In this document: positions 1-9,324 of the stretch, piece after piece | Layout of the letters: every line of letters starts with the position of its first letter | How positions within the stretch are numbered: position 1 is the first letter of the stretch | Source of the DNA: Coriobacteriia bacterium | Lineage (GTDB): Bacteria; Actinomycetota; Coriobacteriia; Coriobacteriales; Atopobiaceae | Reading direction: 5' to 3' | Length of the DNA: 64,000 nt | Assembly: GCA_030530145.1 (NCBI GenBank) | Contig: JAUMVN010000008.1 | Coordinates: 1 to 64,000 of the forward strand | Made by a program: the position numbers and the translations under genes | Notes under the pieces: model-generated | What the model saw: only the letters and a program-made list of their open reading frames with translations | Databases searched by the model: none | What the model was told of the DNA's origin: nothing

Positions 1-2957
1 AGCACGCCGCCGTCGCCGGCTATGACGATGCCTCAACCTACGTGGATCTCGGCAATTACGCCCACTTCACCACCGAGGCCGGCTACGTCTTGCGCGGTGG
101 CATGAAGGACTCCGCTGGCGACGTCTACTATGCCGACAACGACGGCAGACTCTGGGAGTCCGGTTGGGTCATCACTGCTGACGTCACCGGTGACCTCGAG
201 CGTTACTGGATGCATGAATACAAGGCTGTTAGAGGGTCCCTGGTTTCCACGGACAACGGTTATTCTTATGCTGCTTCTGACGGCAGAATTGTACGAGGAC
301 ATCTTAAAGTCGATAACCTGGTCTACCTTTCTGACAATGACGGGCGTCTTCAGGCGGGCTCGGACGACAAGGGTGGTTGGGTAGTAAGCTCTGCATATGG
401 TCAGGGACTTCAGCGTTATTGGATTGACCCTGAGGCCCACGCTTGCATCGTAGGTTACGATGACGGAGTCTCCTATAACGAGCTTGGCAACTATGCACAT
501 TGCACAACTGAAGAAGGCTATGTTGCCCGTGCCGCCGCTCGCGTTGGGAATCGAGTTTATCTTGGGGACAACGACGGTAAGCTTCTTGCCAGGGGAGATG
601 GCGATGATGGCTCCGGCTGGCTTGTAAGCTCTGCTTATGGCCAGGGGCTTCAGCGTTATTGGGTTGAGGTGGGCGGCTGGGCCCAGATTGGTTACTCCTC
701 GAGTGGTTGGGGTCACTACACCACGTCGGCCGGCTATGTTGCTCGCGATAAGCATCTTGGCGAGGACGGCTATGTCTATTTAGCCAACAACGATGGTCTT
801 CTTGAGACCGGGGACAAAGACGGGTGGCTGGTCACGGCGGCATATGATGGTTCGCTGCAGCGCTATCGTATTGATTGCGAGGCGCACGCATGTGTTCCCG
901 GCGGCTTTTCAATTGGGGATTACGATTTCTATACTTTACCGACGGTGGGCTGGGTGCTTAGGGGCACGGCCACCGTTGGTGATCGAACTTGGTATGCGGA
1001 TAACGACGGTCGTATTATCAACGCGGTCTTAGCCTCCGCTGCTGTTAAGAAGTCAGGTGATGCCACCAATATCGAGAGCACCTACGTTGGGGACACTATG
1101 TACCTGTTCCTACCGTCGTATGCCTCTCTTTCTAAGGTGCCTATTGCCTTGCTCAGGTGGAGTGGCGCGACGGATATTTATCTGAGTGGCTCTGACAATG
1201 GGGCCTACAAGTTGTACGAAACGTTTACGGACGTAGACATCGAGTCTCTTTCCGAGAATAAATTGGGTAATGGCGCCCGCCTGCTCTATTACAAAACTTC
1301 TTCTGGGTCTATTACACACAAACTTGCGGTGATGCTGTCTTCTGACGTTACCTCGGTTTTTGTCCTGAGCGTTGATAGGGATAATGAAGGCCGTAATTTT
1401 GTTGAGGCTAGCTATGATCACACCGCGAAGGCGAGCGTAGCTGTGGTCGTAGTGGCTTCCGACGGCACAGTGCTTTACAACAAAGACGACGTCACTTCTG
1501 GCTCTACGTCCACTATTAAGGGTCGCGGTAACACGACATGGCATAGTGGCTCCAAAAAACCCTATCAGATATCGCTCAATAAGAAAGCCGACCTGCTGGG
1601 TACCGGGAATTCCGACAATGCAAAGAAGAAGTGGGTATTGCTTGCCAACGCGAGTGACGTTACGCTTCTCCGGAACACGATTGCGTATAACCTTGCCCTT
1701 GAGTTTGGCGTTGGCGCCATGGAGAGTGCGCCTGCGGACCTTTGGTATGACGGTGAATACCGCGGATCTTACTTGCTTTGTGAAAAGGTAGAGGTTAACG
1801 GCGGCCGCGTTGATATCTATGATCTTGAGTCAGACATTGAAGACGCCAATGACGGTGTCGACCTGGATAGGCTGCCTATCAAGAAGTCCACTAATAAATA
1901 TGGCAATGAGTTCCAGTACGTTGTTGGCGTTAAGGATCCGGTGGATTATTCAGGTGGCTATCTGCTTGAGACCGACTCTGCTTACTACGCAAATGAGGCT
2001 TGCTATTTTAAGAGCTCCCGTGGCTATGTGGTCGTAAAGAGCCCGGAGTTCTGTTCGGAGAATGCCATGCGCTATATTAGCGAGGCGTTCCAGGCGGCTC
2101 TCAACCAGCTGGAGAATGGGGGCGCGGGTGATTTTACCTTCGATGTTGCTTCTCTTTCGAAGGTTTACCTGATTAATGAGTACCTTAAGAACTGCGATTT
2201 CGGCTTTAGCTCAACTTATTACTATATCGATCGTGATGGCAGGTCTTTTGTCGCCTCTCCGGTTTGGGACTTTGATTCCTCGATGGGGAACAGAAACGGT
2301 ACAGATCGGTTTTTCTCATACTCGAGCTATATCAATAATGATGCTATTTGGATGTTGAATAACAACAAGGTCCAAACAGCGGTCAAATCTGCCTATAAGG
2401 ACTTTTCTTCGCTTATTCATGATGTGCTGCTTGGCGATACTGGTGCGGTTGGGGCAAACGGCATCCTTCACTCGCTCGACTACTATCGAAGGACTATCGA
2501 TAACTCCGAGAAGATGGATGAGGTTATCTGGGGGCTTTCCGCATTCGGCAACGACCATCAGCCTTACTCTACCTATGATCGCAATTATGAGTATTTGGCC
2601 GAGTGGCTCGAGAACCGCATTAATTGGCTTGACAAGGCGATGCCGTCTCTTAACGGAGCGGTGAACACTTGGGAGCCGATATATAACGGCGTTAATTACC
2701 TCCTGGTATTCGATGCGCAATACTACAAAGAAATGAACCCCGACGTTGTTTCTGCGCTTGGTGATTCTGACGAGGCGGCGTTCAATCATTTTGTGACGTA
2801 TGGAATGAGTGAGGGCCGTGTTTCGAGCCGCAACTTCAACGTGCGTAAGTACGCTGACCTCAATAGCGATCTGCGTTCGGCGTTCGGGTCTAATTGGGCG
2901 GCTTACTACACCCACTATCTGACGTACGGTTTCTACGAGGGGCGCTATGCGAAGTAG
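1..2957 (+). CDS. Repeat-anchored CotH-kinase surface protein (5' end outside window)
   Basis: The reading frame is already open at base 3 (it reads HAAVAGYDDASTYVDLGNYAHF), so the apparent GTG start at 42 is not the real start and the N-terminus, including any signal peptide, lies left of the window. The visible protein begins with about four surface repeats of the type GWVVSSAYGQGLQRYW ... YAHFTT..GYVLRG ... ADNDG. From about residue 435 (counted from base 42) a CotH kinase domain follows: IKGRGNTTW, the KKPYQISLNKK lysine region, GEYRGSYLLCEKVEVNGGRVDI, and the metal-binding WDFDSSMGN near residue 741. The last ~90 residues hold two copies of a Y..MNPDV..A.G....A..HF..YG..EGR module. CotH proteins are atypical protein kinases first known from spore coats; here the context is a secreted wall protein. 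Codon use is less GC-biased than in the rml genes. Confidence 0.9.
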   Translation, partial: HAAVAGYDDASTYVDLGNYAHFTTEAGYVLRGGMKDSAGDVYYADNDGRLWESGWVITADVTGDLERYWMHEYKAVRGSLVSTDNGYSYAASDGRIVRGHLKVDNLVYLSDNDGRLQAGSDDKGGWVVSSAYGQGLQRYWIDPEAHACIVGYDDGVSYNELGNYAHCTTEEGYVARAAARVGNRVYLGDNDGKLLARGDGDDGSGWLVSSAYGQGLQRYWVEVGGWAQIGYSSSGWGHYTTSAGYVARDKHLGEDGYVYLANNDGLLETGDKDGWLVTAAYDGSLQRYRIDCEAHACVPGGFSIGDYDFYTLPTVGWVLRGTATVGDRTWYADNDGRIINAVLASAAVKKSGDATNIESTYVGDTMYLFLPSYASLSKVPIALLRWSGATDIYLSGSDNGAYKLYETFTDVDIESLSENKLGNGARLLYYKTSSGSITHKLAVMLSSDVTSVFVLSVDRDNEGRNFVEASYDHTAKASVAVVVVASDGTVLYNKDDVTSGSTSTIKGRGNTTWHSGSKKPYQISLNKKADLLGTGNSDNAKKKWVLLANASDVTLLRNTIAYNLALEFGVGAMESAPADLWYDGEYRGSYLLCEKVEVNGGRVDIYDLESDIEDANDGVDLDRLPIKKSTNKYGNEFQYVVGVKDPVDYSGGYLLETDSAYYANEACYFKSSRGYVVVKSPEFCSENAMRYISEAFQAALNQLENGGAGDFTFDVASLSKVYLINEYLKNCDFGFSSTYYYIDRDGRSFVASPVWDFDSSMGNRNGTDRFFSYSSYINNDAIWMLNNNKVQTAVKSAYKDFSSLIHDVLLGDTGAVGANGILHSLDYYRRTIDNSEKMDEVIWGLSAFGNDHQPYSTYDRNYEYLAEWLENRINWLDKAMPSLNGAVNTWEPIYNGVNYLLVFDAQYYKEMNPDVVSALGDSDEAAFNHFVTYGMSEGRVSSRNFNVRKYADLNSDLRSAFGSNWAAYYTHYLTYGFYEGRYAK

Positions 2958-2994
2958 GGAAACGCTGTTTAGCTAAAGAACGTTTGGTGATTAT

Positions 2995-3022
2995 GGAGCC
3001 GGTCGTTTAATCGACCGGCTCC
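2995..3022. terminator. Hairpin after the CotH gene, possible terminator
   Basis: A perfect 11-bp stem (GGAGCCGGTCG / CGACCGGCTCC) with a TTTAAT loop lies between the CotH gene and the next gene. It is not followed by a clear T run on either strand, so intrinsic termination is only probable. Confidence 0.45.
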
Positions 3023-3081
3023 AGAAATAAAGGTGGGATATCCTTACGTTTGTTGCTTGATAAAGGCGGAAAGGGCGCTCA

Positions 3082-3645
3082 ATGAATGATACAGATATTG
3101 CATTGGCCATTCGCATCGACGATATATCCCTGCTGGAGGCGGTGTTCCAGGCGCAGAAGCCGGTGAGCAAGGATGCCAAGGTGGCCATGCTCATCAACAA
3201 CCCTGAGAATGCTTTCTCTGTGGACGACGAGGCGCATCGACTCGTGCTGCGCTCTGTTGTTACAGTGCGCTACGAGCTCGGTGCCAACGCGGGGGCGGAG
3301 AGCTCCGACCCCGACTCGCTCTTCGGTATGACGCTCGGCGTTGTGGCGAGTGCCTCGGCCATGGGGGACGCGGCTGTTGCGGCGCGCCATATGGCGGGCA
3401 ATGACGACGCCATCGCTCGTCGAGACAACAAGATGGCGCATGTCCTGCGCCTCGAGGCTATCAAGGCCGGCCACTCCTTCGCATCAGCGAAGCTTGCTGA
3501 GCTGAGCGCGCTCTCGCCCTCCCCGAAGGTTCTCCTTCCGGCTATCGATGCAGATGAGCTCTTGCGTGATCTGGAGAAACAGGAGATCGATCTGCAGGTT
3601 CACGGGGCGCAGCCCAACAAGATGAGCGGGCTTCCCAAGATCTAG
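3082..3645 (+). CDS. Unknown 187-residue protein
   Basis: I do not recognise this protein. It starts at ATG 3082 behind an AAGGGCGCTCA region and codes for a soluble, alanine-rich, mixed-charge protein with no signal peptide, no transmembrane segment and no cysteine motif. The middle part (about residues 75-130) is rich in small residues and predicted helix; the C-terminus ends in a proline/glycine-rich tail. It lies between a CotH surface protein and a repeat-bearing hydrolase gene, only 35 bp upstream of the latter, so it may share a transcript with the two hydrolases. A cytoplasmic accessory role for those exported proteins is possible but is inference from position only. Confidence 0.75.
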   Translation: MNDTDIALAIRIDDISLLEAVFQAQKPVSKDAKVAMLINNPENAFSVDDEAHRLVLRSVVTVRYELGANAGAESSDPDSLFGMTLGVVASASAMGDAAVAARHMAGNDDAIARRDNKMAHVLRLEAIKAGHSFASAKLAELSALSPSPKVLLPAIDADELLRDLEKQEIDLQVHGAQPNKMSGLPKI

Positions 3646-3680
3646 TGCGTCAGCAAATCGTGCGTTGATTCGGAGCCGAT

Positions 3681-5852
3681 ATGTATAGAGAGCGCGTTAT
3701 AGCGTCCAGCCTCGCGGTCACCGCTGGGCTGGGCCTTGTTTTAGGGGTTGGTCCCGCCGTCGCTCATGCCGAGGAGGCTCTCAGCGTGAGCGACGAGGTC
3801 CAGGCCGACGCCGCGGAACAGGCGGATGAGGTCAGTGCTTCAACTTTGGTTTCGACGGGGGAGGACGATGCCTCCGCGATTGCCGGGTCGGAGGATTCCG
3901 TCGCGACGGGCGAGGATGATGTCGCTGCGGTCGTCGAGGAGTCATCGCTTGATGCTGCGGCGCTCGCGCCGGCATCCGATTCTGTCTTGGCCTCTCTGCC
4001 CCAGGTCAGTGGTTGGGTGCTCGAAGGGGACTCCTGGTGCTATTACGACGCCGACGGCTCCAAGTATACGGGGTGGCTCGTTACCGGCGAGGCCCCGGGC
4101 GATTCCGGTGCCGGCCTTCAGCGCTATTGGCTCGATTCGGAGGGGCGCCTTGCTGTAGGCAGGCTCATTTCCTCCGAGGAGGCTGGTTGGTGGGCATACG
4201 CCACGGACGCTGGTTACGTCGTCCGGGGCTCGTACGCCGATGGGTCTGGCGCTGTGTACCTGGCCGACAATGACGGCGTGCTCGCCGGCGGCGAGTCCGG
4301 CGGCTGGGTCGTCTCGTCCGCCTACGGGCAAGGTCTCCAGCGCTATTGGATTGGTGATTCGACCCATGCAGCCGTCGAGGGCTTCTCCACCGACGGATGG
4401 GCTCATTACACGACGAGTGCAGGGTATGTTCTGCGAGGCGCCGCGACGACTTCCGACGGCGCTATGCGCATAGCCAATAATGACGGGCTTCTCCAGGAGT
4501 CCGGCTGGTGCGTGACCACCGGCTTCGGCCAAGGCTTGCAACGTTATTGGTTTGAGGGCTATCAAGTTGCCAAGGGGCAGCTTGTCCACGTTTCGCAAGG
4601 CATCTGGACCTACGCGCGCCCTGAGGGCTATGTGGTCCGTGGATCGTATTCCGACGGATCTGGTTCCATCTATCTGGCCGATAACGACGGCGTGCTCGCC
4701 GGCGGCGAGTCCGGTGGCTGGGTCGTCTCGGCCGCTTACGGGCAGGGTTTGCAGCGCTACTGGATTGACGGGTCGGCTCATGCGGCTAAGGCCGGCTATT
4801 CGGGTGACGGTTGGTCGCATTACACTACCGGCCAGGGTTACGTCCTTCGCGGGGCCGCGACCATTGATGGGCGGAAGGTGTATGCCGATAACGACGGCGC
4901 ATTCAAGACCGGTTGGCTCGTCACCTCTGGTTTCGGCCAAGGTCTCCAGCGCTATTGGCTGGACGAGGGCAAGGTCGCCACGTCTCGGCTAGTCAGCGCC
5001 GCAGAGGCTGGCTACAACGCATATGCTCAGGCAGATGGGCGGATTCTGCGCGGGAAGCTCCGCTATGGCGACGGGATGCTCGTCGCGGACAACAACGGTC
5101 GGCTGGCTTGGACCTCGGGCGACGGCGGTTGGGTCATCACCGCCGATTATGACGGCTCCATGCAGCGGTATTGGGTCGACGACTCCCCGGGCGATGGACT
5201 CATGGGCGCTCATATCGGGGCGTTCACGGTCGCCGGCCAGAACTACTATGGGCGCGACGACCAAGGTTACGTCGTTCGCGGCGAGTGGGCGGCCCCGAAC
5301 GGTACCGTTTACTACGGCGATAACGACGGCGTGGTGACCGAGGGCCAGCCCATCATGGGCGCTTCTCGCCATACCGTCGCCCAGATGGTTGCGTACTACA
5401 AGGCCACGGGGAAGGCGTACCCCTCTGCGGCCCTGGGCAGGGGAGGGGCCTCGTCCATCGAGACGTTTTGTGCCATTCTCTGTGAGGAAGCTGCCGCTGA
5501 GGGCGTGCGGGCGGAGGTCGTCTTTGCCCAGGCCATGCTCGAGACCGCGTGGCTTCAGTTCGGCGGCGATGTGCGCGTGGAGCAGTTTAACTTTGCCGGC
5601 ATCGGGGCCACGGGAGGCGGAGTGCCAGGGAATTCCTTTGCGGACGTGCGCACGGGCCTGCGGGCTCAGGTCCAGCACCTGAAGGCCTATGCGAGCACCG
5701 ATGCGCTCAACAATTCCTGCGTCGACCCGCGCTTCTCGTACGTCTCGCGCGGCTGTGCCCCTACCATAGAGAAGCTTTCGAACAAGTGGGCCGCGAGCTC
5801 CACCTACGGCGAGGATATGAAGAGGGTCCTGAACGGGCTCTCGAGCTACTAA
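3681..5852 (+). CDS. Exported repeat protein with C-terminal glucosaminidase domain
   Basis: The start at ATG 3681 gives a signal peptide (MYRERVIASS... ending AVAHAEE, about 30 residues) followed by an acidic, Ala/Ser/Asp-rich linker to about residue 105. Six surface repeats follow (six copies of LQRYW or MQRYW, spaced about 70 residues). From about residue 600 there is a GH73-like N-acetylglucosaminidase domain: AEGVRAEVVFAQAMLETAW with the likely catalytic Glu621, then FNFAGIG and SFADVRTGLRAQVQHLKAY, as in LytG/FlgJ-type enzymes. It should cut glycan strands of peptidoglycan outside the cell, with the repeats holding it on the wall. The next gene, an amidase with the same repeats, begins 10 bp downstream with its own AAGGAG site, so the two are almost certainly co-transcribed. 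Confidence 0.92.
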   Translation: MYRERVIASSLAVTAGLGLVLGVGPAVAHAEEALSVSDEVQADAAEQADEVSASTLVSTGEDDASAIAGSEDSVATGEDDVAAVVEESSLDAAALAPASDSVLASLPQVSGWVLEGDSWCYYDADGSKYTGWLVTGEAPGDSGAGLQRYWLDSEGRLAVGRLISSEEAGWWAYATDAGYVVRGSYADGSGAVYLADNDGVLAGGESGGWVVSSAYGQGLQRYWIGDSTHAAVEGFSTDGWAHYTTSAGYVLRGAATTSDGAMRIANNDGLLQESGWCVTTGFGQGLQRYWFEGYQVAKGQLVHVSQGIWTYARPEGYVVRGSYSDGSGSIYLADNDGVLAGGESGGWVVSAAYGQGLQRYWIDGSAHAAKAGYSGDGWSHYTTGQGYVLRGAATIDGRKVYADNDGAFKTGWLVTSGFGQGLQRYWLDEGKVATSRLVSAAEAGYNAYAQADGRILRGKLRYGDGMLVADNNGRLAWTSGDGGWVITADYDGSMQRYWVDDSPGDGLMGAHIGAFTVAGQNYYGRDDQGYVVRGEWAAPNGTVYYGDNDGVVTEGQPIMGASRHTVAQMVAYYKATGKAYPSAALGRGGASSIETFCAILCEEAAAEGVRAEVVFAQAMLETAWLQFGGDVRVEQFNFAGIGATGGGVPGNSFADVRTGLRAQVQHLKAYASTDALNNSCVDPRFSYVSRGCAPTIEKLSNKWAASSTYGEDMKRVLNGLSSY

Positions 5853-5862
5853 GGAGAAGGCT

Positions 5863-8430
5863 ATGGACGAGAAGACCCGTGCCATCGCGGCTCCCTTTGC
5901 CGCCGCTGCGCTTGTGGGTGCGCTTGGTACCTGCGGGGTCTCCACAGCGATGGCCCAGGAGGTCGACGCTGTGCCGGAAGCGGGCGCTACGGTCGCGGCG
6001 GTCGAGGTCGCTGGGGAAGCCGAGCCGGCTGACGCGACGACCGTCGACGATGCGGCAAACGAGGCTACGAGCAAGGAAGACTCTTCGCGGGGCAACGAGG
6101 GCCAGGTCAGCGAGGCCGATACGGATACTTCTGCGGATGCTGATGTGAATTCTGACGCCGATGCCGACGCGAGTGAAGGCAGCGCCGGCGCCGATGCCGA
6201 TTCGGTTGCGAACGCTGCGGTCGACGGGCAGGCCACCGGAAACGTCTCTGAAGTTGTCCCTGCCTCAAAGGGCACGGAGGAGATTTCCCTTATTGCCAAC
6301 AATGAGTCCCCGGTCGCAGAGCCAAAGGTTGTCTCGCTTCCTTCCGTCGGTTGGACGGGGGACGCCTATTGGGACGGTTCCGTCGATGAGTCCGGGGCGG
6401 CTAAGATCTATACCGGCTATGTCGTCGATTCACACGACAGCCGTGGGCTTCAGCGGTATTGGATCCAGAACGGTTACCTGTTCCGCAACGGGCTTTTCGA
6501 CTCGCTCGACGGCAACTTCGGCTATGCCCTCAAGGACGGTTGCGTCCTCAGGGGCGTGTACACGGACGACGAGGGGAACATCTACCTCGCCGACAACGAC
6601 GGCAAGCTCGCTGGCGGTCAGAACGGCGGCTGGGTCGTCTCCTCGGCCTATGGCCAGGGCCTCCAGCGCTATTGGATCGACCCCGACACGCACGCCGCCA
6701 AGGAAGGCTTCTCGTCCGACGGCTGGGCACACTACACAACGCAGGGCGGCTATGTCCTGCGTGGGCAGTCGCAGACTTCCGACGGGGTCAAGCGCTCTGC
6801 GAACAATGACGGGCTTCTTTCCGAGTCCGGCTGGCTCGTGACCTCAGCCTATGGGCAGGGACTGCAGCGCTACTGGCTCGAGGACTACAAGGTGGCCACG
6901 GACGAACTCGTCCACGTTCGCGAGGGCGTGTGGACGTATGCCCGTCCCGAGGGCTACGTGGTCCGAGGAGCGTATTCCGCTGGCGGACAGGTCTACCTTG
7001 CGGACAACGACGGCAAGCTTGCCGGCGGCGAGTCCGGCGGCTGGGTCGTCTCCGCTTCCTATGGGCAGGGCTTTCAGCGGTATTGGATCGACTCTGACTC
7101 CCACGCCGCCATCGAGGGGTACTCCGAGGACGGGTACGCGCACTACACCACCTCGAATGGTTATGTGCTGCGCGGTACGGGTTCTTTCTCGGATGGCAGG
7201 CGCTACGCCGATAATGACGGCAGGCTTAAGGAATCCGGCTGGCTCGTGACCTCCGCTCTTGGTCAGGGGCTGCAGCGCTACTGGTTCGTCGATTACAAGG
7301 TCGCTTCCGAGGGCGTGTACCAGACTGGCGCTTCTTCGTGGACCTATGCGACTGCTGCTGGGTACGTGCTGCGCGGCTCCCTGCCTAAGGGCGGACTCGT
7401 CTACCTAGCGGACAACGACGGGCTTCTTGCCGGCGGCGCCAAGGGCGGCTGGGTCGTCTCGGGTAATTACGGCCAAGGCCTGCAGCGCTACTGGATCGAT
7501 GCGGAGAAGCATGCCGCAGTCGAAGGCTTCTCGACCGATGGCTGGGCACACTACACCACGTCGGCCGGCTATGTCCTGCGCGGCGGCATGGCAACCTCGA
7601 ACGGCTTGCTTCTTGCGGACAACGAGGGTCGTTTGATGGAGCATTACGCTACGTCGGCCGGGTGGTTCATCTCCGGTTGCATGACCAGCGGGGCCGCGCA
7701 GCGCTATTACCTGGTCGAGGCGGACGGGCATCTTTACGCGAAGACGGGCCTCTTTAGCGCTGAGCTCACGGCCGGCGCCGGCGCGCAGCAGTTCTACGGG
7801 AAACCGAACGTCGGCTACGTCTCCCGTAACGAGCGGCTTGTCATAAACGGGAAGACCTACGCGTCCAACAACGATGGTGTGCTCAAGGTTTCTCTCGTCC
7901 GCATCTATCTGGATGCTGGGCACGGCTGGAACAGTTCGTATGACGGCGCGTACGACGGTGGTGCCGAGGGCTGCGGGTACCAGGAGGCGCAGCTCACGCG
8001 CGAGCTCGTGCAGCTGATCGCTGACATTGCGTCGCAGAAGTACGGTCTTGATGTCGTTACGGACAATGCTGTCAACTACCGTCAGCGTAACCAGGACGCT
8101 TACGACAAGGGCTGCAACTACTTTGTGTCCATCCACTTCAACTCCGGCGGCGGCACAGGCTCGGAGAGCTATATCCACTCGCTTCACGCGGCGCCCGGGT
8201 CCTCTCAGCTTCAGTCGATTATGCATAGCAAGCTGATCGAGGGGCTCGGGCTTCGAGACCGCGGCAAGCAGGAGGAGCAATTCGCCGTTTGCGGTGGCAA
8301 GGTCCCGGCTACCCTGTTGGAGATCTGCTTCATCGACAATGCGAGCGACATGGAAACGTACCAAGCTCGTAAGCAGTATTTGGCGGAATGCTTGGCTGCG
8401 GGCCTGTACGAGTATTCTTCGACGCTTTAG
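5863..8430 (+). CDS. Exported repeat protein with N-acetylmuramoyl-L-alanine amidase domain
   Basis: ATG 5863 follows AAGGAGAAGGCT. The product has a signal peptide ending AMAQE (about residue 32), a long acidic Ala/Asp/Glu linker to about residue 150, seven copies of the surface repeat (QRYW/QRYY signatures), and a C-terminal Amidase_3 domain from about residue 677. The zinc-amidase signature is complete: LDAGHG with the first His, the Glu in GYQEAQLTRE, the second His in SIHFNSGG, and the catalytic Glu in LLEICFIDN. It should cleave the bond between muramic acid and L-alanine. Together with the upstream glucosaminidase it forms a two-gene wall-remodelling operon whose products share one targeting module. 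A strong hairpin follows the stop codon. Confidence 0.94.
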   Translation: MDEKTRAIAAPFAAAALVGALGTCGVSTAMAQEVDAVPEAGATVAAVEVAGEAEPADATTVDDAANEATSKEDSSRGNEGQVSEADTDTSADADVNSDADADASEGSAGADADSVANAAVDGQATGNVSEVVPASKGTEEISLIANNESPVAEPKVVSLPSVGWTGDAYWDGSVDESGAAKIYTGYVVDSHDSRGLQRYWIQNGYLFRNGLFDSLDGNFGYALKDGCVLRGVYTDDEGNIYLADNDGKLAGGQNGGWVVSSAYGQGLQRYWIDPDTHAAKEGFSSDGWAHYTTQGGYVLRGQSQTSDGVKRSANNDGLLSESGWLVTSAYGQGLQRYWLEDYKVATDELVHVREGVWTYARPEGYVVRGAYSAGGQVYLADNDGKLAGGESGGWVVSASYGQGFQRYWIDSDSHAAIEGYSEDGYAHYTTSNGYVLRGTGSFSDGRRYADNDGRLKESGWLVTSALGQGLQRYWFVDYKVASEGVYQTGASSWTYATAAGYVLRGSLPKGGLVYLADNDGLLAGGAKGGWVVSGNYGQGLQRYWIDAEKHAAVEGFSTDGWAHYTTSAGYVLRGGMATSNGLLLADNEGRLMEHYATSAGWFISGCMTSGAAQRYYLVEADGHLYAKTGLFSAELTAGAGAQQFYGKPNVGYVSRNERLVINGKTYASNNDGVLKVSLVRIYLDAGHGWNSSYDGAYDGGAEGCGYQEAQLTRELVQLIADIASQKYGLDVVTDNAVNYRQRNQDAYDKGCNYFVSIHFNSGGGTGSESYIHSLHAAPGSSQLQSIMHSKLIEGLGLRDRGKQEEQFAVCGGKVPATLLEICFIDNASDMETYQARKQYLAECLAAGLYEYSSTL

Positions 8431-8440
8431 CGCTTCTTTC

Positions 8441-8475
8441 GGCCCCGTCATCATTTGAATGACGGGGCCGGTTTC
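8441..8475 (+). terminator. Intrinsic terminator after the hydrolase operon
   Basis: An 11-bp stem GGCCCCGTCAT / ATGACGGGGCC with a 7-base loop is followed by GGTTTCGTCTGTTT. It ends the glucosaminidase-amidase operon. Confidence 0.8.
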
Positions 8476-8590
8476 GTCTGTTTGCGGCAGCATCGTCTGT
8501 GGCTGGGCATAGAGCGTGGCAACCCCGCAACGTTGGAAGCTATACTTATAAAGTTACGTGGACCAGACCGATGAATGAATTGGATGGCAA

Positions 8591-9322
8591 GTGCCTGGGT
8601 TAGAGAAGACGGATATGCACGAGCCCCCCCGCGTGCTCGTGATCATTCCTGCCTACAACGAGCAGGATTGCATCCTTCAGACGGTGCGAACGATTGAGGA
8701 GTGCGGGTACGACTACGTCGTGGTTAACGACGGGTCGAAGGATGCGACGCTGAGGATTTGCCGGGACAACGGGATTAACGTGCTCGACCTTCCCCAGAAC
8801 CTTGGCATTGGCGGGGCGGTGCAGGCGGGGCACAAGTATGCCCAGCGCTTTGGTTACGACATCGATATTCAGGTCGATGGCGACGGCCAGCACGACCCGT
8901 CCTATATACCGGCGCTCGTCTCTCTTATTCAGGAAGGTGCGGACCTCGCGATCGGCTCTCGATTCCTCGAGGTCACGGATGGTTTTCAGTCGACTTTTAT
9001 GAGGCGTGTGGGCATCAAGTGGCTCTCTTGGTGGATCAAGCTCTTCACTGGGCAGGTCGTTACTGATCCGACTTCTGGATTTCGAGCGAGCAATCGCCGG
9101 GCCATCGAGCTCTTTTGTAAGAACTATCCGGATGATTATCCCGAGCCGGAGTCGATTTCCCTTGCCATGAAGCTCGGCCTTGACGTTCGGGAAGCGTCGG
9201 TGCAGATGCTTGAGCGCCAAGGCGGCGCATCCTCAATCGGTGGGTTCTCCTCGGTGTACTACATGATCAAGGTTTCGCTGGCTATTTGGCTTACCTGCTG
9301 GACTCACAGGAAGGGAGAGTGA
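8591..9322 (+). CDS. DPM1-like family 2 glycosyltransferase
   Basis: This GT2 enzyme has VLVIIPAYNEQD at the N-terminus, VVVNDGSKD, the metal-binding QVDGDGQHD, and the DPTSGFRASNRRAIELF segment seen in polyprenyl-phosphate glycosyltransferases such as dolichol-phosphate mannose synthase. It lacks the C-terminal membrane helices of GtrB/ArnC enzymes. It likely loads a sugar from a nucleotide donor onto undecaprenyl phosphate at the inner face of the membrane. The start is GTG 8591 or ATG 8615; the ATG gives the usual family N-terminus. Its stop overlaps the region of the DUF2304 gene start, a pairing repeated at 26,273-27,377. A run of seven C residues (8624-8630) falls within the first codons after ATG 8615. 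A TATACT sequence at 8541 may be the -10 box. Confidence 0.9.
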   Translation: MPGLEKTDMHEPPRVLVIIPAYNEQDCILQTVRTIEECGYDYVVVNDGSKDATLRICRDNGINVLDLPQNLGIGGAVQAGHKYAQRFGYDIDIQVDGDGQHDPSYIPALVSLIQEGADLAIGSRFLEVTDGFQSTFMRRVGIKWLSWWIKLFTGQVVTDPTSGFRASNRRAIELFCKNYPDDYPEPESISLAMKLGLDVREASVQMLERQGGASSIGGFSSVYYMIKVSLAIWLTCWTHRKGE

Positions 9323-9324
9323 CG

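Noticed and set aside
3681-8430. Regular direct repeats resembling a CRISPR-like array
   Set aside because: They are coding repeats of about 70 residues with drifting DNA sequence and continuous reading frames. No array with constant short repeats and unique spacers, and no cas genes, are present in the window.
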